This document shows positions 1-5,580 of a DNA stretch of 5,582 bases, in pieces; the stretch's first letter is position 1; the number at the start of each line of letters is the position of its first letter. Position numbers and translations under genes: made by a program. The DNA is from an uncultured Eubacteriales bacterium (lineage in GTDB: Bacteria > Bacillota > Clostridia > Oscillospirales > UBA644). The DNA lies in NCBI GenBank assembly GCA_934486965.1, contig CAKSQP010000094.1:1-5582 (forward strand), in the 5' to 3' direction. The notes beneath the pieces were generated by a model, which did not search any database, was not told where the DNA came from, and saw only the letters and a list, made by a program, of their open reading frames with translations.

Positions 1-924
1 GTAGATCCGTCCTACGGGGCGGGGGCAGCGGGCGGCTACGGCGGTTACAGCACCGTTGATTTCGGCGATATAGGCGTTATTTTCGGTAGTTTCTTCGGCG
101 GAGGCAGTCCGAGGAGAAGAAGCAGCGCCGTACACGGAAACGATATAAACGTCCGTCTGACGATAGATTTCAAAGAGGCCGTTTTCGGCTGTTCGAAGAC
201 CGTCACCTTTACCCGCAATGAGGTCTGTTCCGACTGTAACGGTTCGGGTGCCGCAAAAGGAACGACTCCCCAGACCTGTCCGACATGTAACGGGCAGGGA
301 AGAGTCAAGAGCGTTTCGCAGACCGTTTTCGGCGCGATATCGACCGAAAGGACCTGCTCCGCCTGTAACGGTACGGGTAAAATCGTCAAGGAAGTCTGCA
401 AAAAATGCGGCGGCAGAGGCCTTGAAAGAAAATCTGTCAGCATAACCGTAAATATCCCCGCAGGAATAAACAACGGTCAGACGATCTCTCTTCGCGGAGA
501 AGGCGACAGAGGTATCCGCGGCGGCTCAAACGGCGATCTTAACATAACCGTTGCCGTCCGTCCTCACGAACTCTTTACGAGAAGGGACGCCGACCTTTTC
601 TGCAATGTTTACATTACTTTCTCTCAGGCTTGCCTCGGTGCGACCGTCGAAGTTCCTACAATAGACGGAAAAGCCGAAAATCTCCGTATTCCGGAGGGTA
701 CTCAGTCGGGGACCCAGTTCACCGTAAAAGGCAAGGGCGCATATTACCTGCGTTCAAAGTCGAGAGGCAATATGTATGTCAATGTTATTGTTGAAATTCC
801 GAAGAAACTTTCTTCGAAACAGAAGGAAGCACTGAAGGCTTTTGACGAAAACACGAACTTCGACAAGTCTTACGAAAAGGGTTCTCAGTTTAAGAACAGA
901 GTAAAGCAGTTTTTGGGGCTTTAA
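1..924 (+). CDS. dnaJ: Molecular chaperone DnaJ (Hsp40), 3' part, N-terminus outside the window
   Basis: The reading frame is open from base 1 to a TAA at 922-924 (307 residues seen). DnaJ is the cytosolic co-chaperone that delivers unfolded proteins to DnaK and stimulates its ATPase. The fragment starts in the Gly/Phe-rich linker (about residues 5-36). Four CxxCxGxG zinc-finger repeats follow: CSDCNGSG at 76-83, CPTCNGQG at 93-100, CSACNGTG at 119-126 and CKKCGGRG at 133-140. Their 17/26/14 spacing is that of a class I DnaJ, with zinc sites formed by repeats 1+4 and 2+3. The C-terminal substrate-binding domains follow, with typical stretches such as QACLGATVEVPTIDG and RIPEGTQSGTQF. The J-domain with its HPD motif, about 70 residues, must lie upstream; this is truncation by the window, not a pseudogene. 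Two small departures from family consensus are seen: Val26 where the linker usually has the Asp of a DIF motif, and Asn257 in the C-terminal GxGD-type stretch. A terminator follows 10 bases after the stop, so dnaJ ends its transcription unit. Confidence 0.96.
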   Translation, partial: VDPSYGAGAAGGYGGYSTVDFGDIGVIFGSFFGGGSPRRRSSAVHGNDINVRLTIDFKEAVFGCSKTVTFTRNEVCSDCNGSGAAKGTTPQTCPTCNGQGRVKSVSQTVFGAISTERTCSACNGTGKIVKEVCKKCGGRGLERKSVSITVNIPAGINNGQTISLRGEGDRGIRGGSNGDLNITVAVRPHELFTRRDADLFCNVYITFSQACLGATVEVPTIDGKAENLRIPEGTQSGTQFTVKGKGAYYLRSKSRGNMYVNVIVEIPKKLSSKQKEALKAFDENTNFDKSYEKGSQFKNRVKQFLGL

Positions 925-934
925 CAGTAAAAAT

Positions 935-959
935 CAGGGTCTTCGGACCCTGTTTTTTT
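935..959 (+). terminator. Intrinsic terminator of dnaJ
   Basis: A perfect 7-bp stem (CAGGGTC at 935-941 with GACCCTG at 946-952) is closed by a C(UUCG)G tetraloop, one of the most stable RNA loops. Seven T residues follow at 953-959. It begins 10 bases after the dnaJ stop codon and should prevent readthrough into the large downstream gene. Confidence 0.93.
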
Positions 960-1030
960 CTTATTGTCGGCAAAGTCCCGAAACCGTCCCTTTGCTGTCT
1001 GTAAATATGTGTTTTTTACGAAATGCGACA

Positions 1031-1049
1031 AATATTTTATCAAAATATT
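1031..1049. promoter_or_regulatory. AT-rich perfect inverted repeat, candidate operator or UP-like element
   Basis: AATATTTT (1031-1038) and AAAATATT (1042-1049) are exact reverse complements separated by ATC. The 19-bp dyad ends 20 bases before the predicted -35 box at 1070. That position suits an activator or regulator dimer, or an A/T-rich element contacted by the RNA polymerase alpha subunit. AT-rich dyads arise easily by chance in such spacers, so the role is inference. Confidence 0.4.
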
Positions 1050-1069
1050 GAACTATATATTGCGTATGC

Positions 1070-1099
1070 TTGACGAACGGATAGGTTATAGTGTAAAAT
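1070..1099 (+). promoter_or_regulatory. Predicted sigma-A promoter of the large secreted-protein gene
   Basis: The -35 box TTGACG (1070-1075, five of six consensus bases) and the -10 box TAAAAT (1094-1099, five of six) are separated by 18 bases. This places the transcription start near 1105-1107, giving a 5' leader of about 60 bases before the ATG at 1166. It is the best hexamer pair in the spacer and lies downstream of the dnaJ terminator, which fits independent transcription of the large gene. Confidence 0.65.
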
Positions 1100-1114
1100 A
1101 TATATGTATAAATT

Positions 1115-1128
1115 GGGGAGTGATCCCC
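1115..1128 (+). promoter_or_regulatory. 5' leader hairpin with GNRA-type tetraloop
   Basis: GGGGA (1115-1119) pairs perfectly with TCCCC (1124-1128) around the loop GTGA, which in RNA is a stable GNRA tetraloop (GUGA). It begins only about ten bases from the predicted mRNA 5' end and about 24 bases upstream of the RBS, and it has no T-tract. It therefore does not look like a terminator or an RBS-masking structure. Protection of the long 4.1-kb message from 5'-end decay is a plausible role, by analogy with stabilising leader stem-loops of other bacteria. The pairing is seen; the function is inferred. Confidence 0.5.
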
Positions 1129-1151
1129 TCTTCCGACAACTAACTATAAAC

Positions 1152-1157
1152 AGGAGG
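1152..1157 (+). promoter_or_regulatory. Strong ribosome binding site of the large gene
   Basis: AGGAGG, a full Shine-Dalgarno core, lies 8 bases before the ATG at 1166. It fixes the start codon, which is immediately followed by a Met-Lys-Arg signal-peptide beginning. Confidence 0.93.
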
Positions 1158-1165
1158 ACTTTTTA

Positions 1166-4100
1166 ATGAAAAGATTTTTATCCGCTGTTCTTGCGATAGT
1201 GATGATAGCGTCTTTGGCTACCGGCTTTACCGTTTCCTCAACGGCTAAAGCTCTTGAAAGCACCGACGTTCTCGAAGTCGCAAAGGCAACGACGGCTCCC
1301 GACGTTACCGACGGCGTCAGAGATGCGGTCTATACCAAGATTTTTGATATGACCGGTTCCGAGGCTATGTCGTGGGTGACCGACACGGCCACCGGCACAA
1401 CAGAACTCAAGCCGAACGACCATTTCCCGATAGGCTTCAACAGCGAAGCCACGAGATATGATAAGGCTACAAATCCCAACCGCGAGGATTCCGAATGGTA
1501 CAATACCAGAATTCAGGGATATGCCGCATGGGATTCCACCGCTCTTTATCTTTATCTCTACATAACCGGAATGGGCGAACTCAATAATAATACCCGTACA
1601 GGCACAGAAACATGGCAGGCGGACGGAATTCAGTTCTCCGTTTCCACTCCGGCAAGAAGCTACCAGACTATCGAATACGGTTTCTTTCTTAAAAACAATG
1701 TTCTCAGTGCTTACCGTTATGTCGACATGGGACTTACCACAATAGCGAAGAGAAACTATGCTTATTCCGAGGAAAGAACTCCCGAGGGCGTTCTCAAACA
1801 GCTTGAAAACGGCGATGTCGTTTACGAAATGAAACTCGACTGCCGTGCTTTGGGAATTTCTTCCGCACAAATGACTCAGTATTGCTCGAACGAAACTCTT
1901 ATTCCGTTCAACCTTACCGTCAATATGAACGATGAAACTGCCGCAGCAAACACTTTCTGCGGTTTCCAGATAGGTTCCGGAACATTTAACGAATCTTCGG
2001 AGAGCCACCCCGGCGTTGCTCAGTCCTGCAAAATAAAACTTGTTGAGGCTGCTGCTCATACTCATACGCCCGGTCCTTGGGAAGTTACAAAGAAAATGAC
2101 CTGTCTCGAAGCAGGCCACGAGGTTCAGAAATGTACCGAATGCGGCGAGATCCTTGCCGAAAGAGATATTGCTATAGACCACGAGTCTCAGCCCGGCGAA
2201 TGGAAGACCGTAGTTGAACCGACATATACTTCCGACGGCTCTGCGGAACAGAGATGTACAGTCTGCGGAGTTCTTCTCGGAACAAAAGTTCTTCCCAAAC
2301 TCGAAGACGAAGGAACGGTCGTTTTCCATGAAGACGGAAGCATAACCTTTGAAATAAACGGTCAGCCCATTGCAAAAGGTCTTGTTGAATACGAGGGCAG
2401 TTACTACTTCTTCAACAGTTCTCTCAAGGCTGTCAGAAATACCTGGTACGCTTTCGGGGAAGCAAAAGCAAACGGACTTCTTCCCGCAGGATCTTACTTC
2501 TTCGGCGAAGACGGTAAACTTCAGATAATAGAGGGCATCGTTTTCGGTAAATCCGGAGATGTTTACTGGTACGAAAACAATAAACCTGTCGCAAAAGGTC
2601 TTGTAAAAGATGAAGACGGCAATTATTACTTTATCAACAGCACCCTTAAAGCGGTAAAGAATACTTGGTATTCTTTCAGCGCCGCAAAAACAAACGGACT
2701 TCTTCCCGCAGGAACTTATTACTTCGGCGAAGACGGCAAAATGCAGATAAATGAAGGCCTTGTTATCGATAAAAACGGAGATGTCCGTTATTACGAAAAC
2801 AATCAGCCTGTTGCGAAAGGTCTCGTAAAAGACGAAAACGGCAATTATTACTTTATCAACAGCACCCTTAAGGCAGTAAAGAATACATGGTATTCTTTCA
2901 GTGCAGCAAAAACAAACGGACTTCTTCCCGCAGGTACATATTACTTCGGCGAAGACGGCAAAATGCAGATAAACGAAGGTCTTGTTACCGATAAAAACGG
3001 AGATGTCCGTTATTACGAAAACAACCAGCCCGTTGCAAAAGGTCTTGTAAAAGATTCCGACGGCTACTTCTATTTTATAAACAGCACCAAAAAAGCTGTC
3101 AGAAACACATGGTACGAATTCAGCGAAGCAAAAGCAAACGGACTCATGCCCGCAGGTAAATATTACTTCGATGAAAACGGCAGAATGGTAAGACATAAAC
3201 TTACCCTTGTCTCGGACGGCGCTTCCGACTATACCATTATAGTTCCCGCATCGTCCTGGGGTAAAGACAACCAGACCGCAGAAGGCGCTGAATATCAGTC
3301 CGCACTCGATCTTCAGACCTATATCGCAAAAATGACCGGAGTTACGATCCCCGTAAAGAAAGACTCCGATGTTGAAATCACCGATAACGAAAAAGTTATT
3401 TCCGTCGGCATGACAAACAGAGAAGGCGTTTCCTACACTGTTGACAGAGACGCTATAGGCGAAGACGGATACACCATAAAGACTTCCGGCGATACCCTTT
3501 ATATCGCGGGCGGACGTCCGAGAGGAACCGGCTACGCAGTCTACGATTTCCTTGAAAAATATTTCGGCTGCAAGTTCCTTACGACCGACAGCAAGGTTAT
3601 CCCGACTTACGATACCCTTATCCTCGATACTATCGACGATTTCACTTACGTTCCCGCTTACTGGTACAGATTTATCGGTTCATCGGGCTACATTAAGACC
3701 GCTGCCGACGGTACCGCAGCAAACGCAAACGGCGTATACTATACTCCCGTTTACGGCGGCAGAGTAGGCTATGCTTACAGAACCGGCGACTGGAGATTCG
3801 TTCATACTCTCAACCACATGATAAACATAGATCCTCATTACTATGAGAAATCTACTTACGAATGTCCCGAATGTCATACCGAATATGACGAGGACGCTTA
3901 TGTTCCCAATTCGGACCCGCAGGTCAAGTGGAAGAGAGCCGCAAAGAGTACGGTCTGCCCGACTTGCGGAAAAGCAACTCTCCGTGACTTCACCGACCAT
4001 ATTTACAACGTAAACGGCGATGATATCGCAAACTATATCGGCGGTTCTCTCGAACCGAGCGGAAAAGTAAGATTCCAGCCCTGTATCACGGGCGTTAACC

Positions 4101-5290
4101 CGATAACCGGCAGAAACGTTGTCGACGAAGCCAAAGAAGGCGCTCTCCGTTGGCTCAACGAGTCTGCGGCTGCAGGTCATGTAAACGATAAACTTATTTC
4201 CGTTTCTCAGTACGATACTTCATGGCAGTACGGCGGCTGCGAATGCGACAGCTGTCAGGCTATGGAAAAACTTTACGGCGCTGCTTCCGGTAACTGGGTA
4301 TGGCTCCTTAATCAGGTTGCCGACTATATCAAAGACGACTATCCCGATATGAAGGTCACCACCATTTCTTACCTTTATACAAACGACGCTCCTACCGGAA
4401 TCAAGGCAAGAGACAACGTAGTTATCCAGATCTGCTCGAACGACTTCTGCTATGCACACCCGTTCGGCGAATGCGGTAAGAGCCTCAGATACAACGGAAT
4501 CCAGACCATGTCCGAAAGATATGCTAAATGGAAGGCCGTCAGCGATCACCTTCTTTCTTACGATTATTACAGATCTAACGGCGACGCAAGATGGATCTAC
4601 CCGATCCAGTATCAGATGTACGAGAACACCAAGTGGCTCCGTAGCCAGGGTATTGAGGGTACATACTCTTATATGCTCTCCGAAAAGGATAACTTCGGCG
4701 CTCTCAACCAGTACCTTGCGGCAAAACTTATGTGGAACCCCGATATGTCTCTTGACGAATATCAGGCTCTTATCGACGAGTTCTGCGAAGGCTACTACGG
4801 CGGAAGCGAAATGGCTGAAGTTGTAAAACTTTACCACGAACATTCTCTCTCGAGCGGCGAATGCTGGGGTATGACAACAAAAGACAAACTTGCTATAATG
4901 CCCTCTTCGATAAAGATCGATGAAGAAACGGAAGCATATACTTACGACGATTCGTTCACCACTAAAGTCGACGCTCTCTTTGAAGCGGCATTTGCAAAGG
5001 CTGATTCCACTCAGCATGACAGAATCGAACTCGAATATCTCGATTATCTCTACTACAAACTTATCAACTACCATAATATAAAGGCAAACTTTGTTGATAT
5101 CGTAAATTGCCCGCTTACTTCCGATGAAGTAGATACTCTTATCTACAACACCGCGGACAGCGTTATCAAACTGCTTGTTAAGTACGGTATAAACGATATC
5201 GGATACGACGGAAAGAACGACACCGACCATACGATCGACCTTTCCGATACCGACTCTATCAACAGAATGGATTACCCCGACAACTGGTAA
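1166..5290 (+). CDS. Secreted multidomain CBM9-like / 74-aa repeat / DUF4838 (GH163-like) protein
   Basis: This 1374-residue protein has a Sec signal peptide (Lys2-Arg3, hydrophobic core about 4-23, probable cleavage after Ala29 in AKA). Domains in order: CBM9/DOMON-like sandwich about 30-297 (APDVTDGVRDAVY at 44-56, the WDSTALYLYLYI strand at 122, WQADGIQFSV at 150); two 41-residue Cys/His modules 298-338 and 339-379; four exact 74-residue repeats 383-678; an alpha/beta accessory domain about 679-835 like those preceding GH67 or GH20 barrels; DUF4838 about 845-1230; a helical tail to 1374. DUF4838 signatures seen are SQYDTSW with Asp1017, CECDSC at 1025-1030, NQVADYIKDDYPDMKVTT and RDNVVIQIC. 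As I recall, DUF4838 proteins found CAZy family GH163, endo-beta-N-acetylglucosaminidases acting on N-glycans. A secreted glycosidase is therefore likely, but neither substrate nor catalytic residues can be fixed here. Four cysteines (900, 903, 931, 934) form a zinc-ribbon-like insertion. No LPXTG, dockerin or C-terminal membrane segment is present, so surface retention, if any, would rest on the repeats. It is flanked by its own promoter and terminator, as a single-gene unit. Confidence 0.93.
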   Translation: MKRFLSAVLAIVMIASLATGFTVSSTAKALESTDVLEVAKATTAPDVTDGVRDAVYTKIFDMTGSEAMSWVTDTATGTTELKPNDHFPIGFNSEATRYDKATNPNREDSEWYNTRIQGYAAWDSTALYLYLYITGMGELNNNTRTGTETWQADGIQFSVSTPARSYQTIEYGFFLKNNVLSAYRYVDMGLTTIAKRNYAYSEERTPEGVLKQLENGDVVYEMKLDCRALGISSAQMTQYCSNETLIPFNLTVNMNDETAAANTFCGFQIGSGTFNESSESHPGVAQSCKIKLVEAAAHTHTPGPWEVTKKMTCLEAGHEVQKCTECGEILAERDIAIDHESQPGEWKTVVEPTYTSDGSAEQRCTVCGVLLGTKVLPKLEDEGTVVFHEDGSITFEINGQPIAKGLVEYEGSYYFFNSSLKAVRNTWYAFGEAKANGLLPAGSYFFGEDGKLQIIEGIVFGKSGDVYWYENNKPVAKGLVKDEDGNYYFINSTLKAVKNTWYSFSAAKTNGLLPAGTYYFGEDGKMQINEGLVIDKNGDVRYYENNQPVAKGLVKDENGNYYFINSTLKAVKNTWYSFSAAKTNGLLPAGTYYFGEDGKMQINEGLVTDKNGDVRYYENNQPVAKGLVKDSDGYFYFINSTKKAVRNTWYEFSEAKANGLMPAGKYYFDENGRMVRHKLTLVSDGASDYTIIVPASSWGKDNQTAEGAEYQSALDLQTYIAKMTGVTIPVKKDSDVEITDNEKVISVGMTNREGVSYTVDRDAIGEDGYTIKTSGDTLYIAGGRPRGTGYAVYDFLEKYFGCKFLTTDSKVIPTYDTLILDTIDDFTYVPAYWYRFIGSSGYIKTAADGTAANANGVYYTPVYGGRVGYAYRTGDWRFVHTLNHMINIDPHYYEKSTYECPECHTEYDEDAYVPNSDPQVKWKRAAKSTVCPTCGKATLRDFTDHIYNVNGDDIANYIGGSLEPSGKVRFQPCITGVNPITGRNVVDEAKEGALRWLNESAAAGHVNDKLISVSQYDTSWQYGGCECDSCQAMEKLYGAASGNWVWLLNQVADYIKDDYPDMKVTTISYLYTNDAPTGIKARDNVVIQICSNDFCYAHPFGECGKSLRYNGIQTMSERYAKWKAVSDHLLSYDYYRSNGDARWIYPIQYQMYENTKWLRSQGIEGTYSYMLSEKDNFGALNQYLAAKLMWNPDMSLDEYQALIDEFCEGYYGGSEMAEVVKLYHEHSLSSGECWGMTTKDKLAIMPSSIKIDEETEAYTYDDSFTTKVDALFEAAFAKADSTQHDRIELEYLDYLYYKLINYHNIKANFVDIVNCPLTSDEVDTLIYNTADSVIKLLVKYGINDIGYDGKNDTDHTIDLSDTDSINRMDYPDNW
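2057..2302 (+). repeat. Two tandem 41-residue Cys/His modules within the large protein
   Basis: Residues 298-338 and 339-379 align without gaps: HTPGPW / QPGEW, then TCLEAG / TYTSDG, then KCTECGE / RCTVCGV. Module 1 has a possible four-ligand metal site (His298 or His300, Cys313, Cys323, Cys326). In module 2 the Cys313 equivalent is Tyr354, leaving His339, Cys364 and Cys367. Modules of this look are common in large Clostridia surface proteins, where they link larger domains. Metal binding is inference; a disulfide within each CxxC is an alternative outside the cell. Confidence 0.75.
2312..3199 (+). repeat. Four tandem 222-bp (74-codon) coding repeats
   Basis: The units lie at 2312-2533, 2534-2755, 2756-2977 and 2978-3199 (residues 383-456, 457-530, 531-604, 605-678). 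All four are exactly 74 codons with no indels. Shared motifs in order are GDVxxYENN, PVAKGLVK, NYYFINST, KAVxNTWY, AKxNGLLPAG and YYFGEDGKM. The aromatic, Gly-rich beta-hairpin pattern recalls choline- or glucan-binding-type repeats, and similar NGLLPAG/FGEDGKM units occur in surface proteins of gut Clostridia. A cell-wall or glycan-binding role is likely but unproven. Unit 1 is the most divergent and units 2-4 are close copies. Confidence 0.92.
2618..3061 (+). repeat. Recent direct duplication, two 222-bp copies in permuted phase
   Basis: When the unit is started at the GNYYF motif, copy A (2618-2839, residues 485-558) and copy B (2840-3061, residues 559-632) differ at only three residues: Ile534/Thr608, Glu557/Ser631 and Asn558/Asp632. 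By hand the DNA differs at about 19 of 222 bases, 14 of them silent third-position changes. This is the closest pair in the array, and its boundaries cut through the middle of the repeat phase used for the four-unit description. Confidence 0.85.
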
Positions 5291-5307
5291 TTTATTAAAA
5301 TCAAAAA

Positions 5308-5335
5308 GCGGAGAATGAAAATTCTCCGCTTTTTT
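5308..5335 (+). terminator. Intrinsic terminator of the large gene, possibly bidirectional
   Basis: A perfect 9-bp stem (GCGGAGAAT at 5308-5316 with ATTCTCCGC at 5321-5329) is closed by a GAAA tetraloop and followed by TTTTTT at 5330-5335. It lies 17 bases after the stop codon. AAAAA at 5303-5307 mirrors the T-run, so the stem can extend to 14 bp and the site would also work from the other strand. No convergent gene is seen in the window. Confidence 0.95.
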
Positions 5336-5549
5336 GCGTGTTCTTTTGCAGAAACCGAATCACACGGTCAACGCTGAGAATTTCTTTGTTGCATTAACAA
5401 AACCTGTTCTTTTCCGAAAAAAATTTTTCCTTTTTTATCTGTATTTTTTGCTGTGTCCCTCTATCGGTTCTTATAACGTAAAGTGAGAGTAAATTTGCTG
5501 ACGAAAATGTGTCAAATGTGACGAATTGTCAACATGAGACAAAAAGTTC
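5336..5549. other. Non-coding spacer downstream of the large gene
   Basis: No supported gene is seen; the frames are short and lack an RBS. The spacer contains an A7T5 tract at 5417-5428 followed by T-runs at 5431-5436 and 5444-5449, likely to be intrinsically bent. It also holds a 6-bp inverted repeat TTTGTT/AACAAA at 5385-5401, and the TGAC/GTCA cluster in its last 50 bases, described separately. Confidence 0.6.
5499..5542. promoter_or_regulatory. Cluster of TGAC/GTCA inverted half-sites, candidate operator region
   Basis: Alternating half-sites are packed directly upstream of the -35 box: TGAC at 5499, GTCA at 5511, TGAC at 5519 and GTCA at 5528. The last overlaps a TTGTC...GACAA dyad (5526-5530 with 5538-5542). 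TGACGAA occurs twice (5499 and 5519). Overlapping dyads of one tetramer just before a promoter suggest cooperative regulator binding. The half-site is short and no known regulator consensus (CIRCE, for example) matches, so this remains a candidate. Confidence 0.4.
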
Positions 5550-5580
5550 TTGACATGGACTCTACTTCATACTGTATAAT
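5550..5580 (+). promoter_or_regulatory. Consensus sigma-A promoter for a gene beyond the window
   Basis: TTGACA (5550-5555) and TATAAT (5575-5580) both match the consensus exactly, with a 19-base spacer, two longer than optimal. The transcript would start just past the window end. The long spacer with perfect boxes is typical of promoters whose output is adjusted by a regulator, but that is inference. Confidence 0.75.

Noticed and set aside
45..473. Minus-strand and alternate-frame open frames over dnaJ
   Set aside because: The sense frame carries four textbook CxxCxGxG repeats; the other frames are out-of-frame readings of the same bases.
1069..1165. Possible riboswitch in the leader of the large gene
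   Set aside because: The leader is only about 60 bases with one 5-bp hairpin and no terminator-like or RBS-masking alternative structure; nothing matches a riboswitch core that I know.
1238..3196. Very long open frame on the minus strand opposite the first half of the large gene
   Set aside because: It lies wholly within a gene with clear domains, signal peptide and RBS; its translation is Cys/Phe/Val-rich with no recognisable domain, it mirrors the sense repeats, and it has no start context. It is a codon-usage shadow.
2312..3199. Possible CRISPR array or mobile-element repeats
   Set aside because: The repeats are 222 bp, directly adjacent without spacers, in frame, and encode protein units.
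4220..5230. Minus-strand open frame opposite the DUF4838 region
   Set aside because: It overlaps the conserved sense domain completely, shows no domain pattern and has no RBS.
5385..5401. TTTGTT/AACAAA inverted repeat as an operator
   Set aside because: Six-base AT-rich arms around a 5-base loop, over 100 bases from the nearest promoter; too likely by chance to call.
5499..5542. CIRCE heat-shock operator, considered because dnaJ is nearby
   Set aside because: The half-sites are TGAC/GTCA and do not resemble the CIRCE arms TTAGCACTC/GAGTGCTAA; the region is also far downstream of dnaJ.
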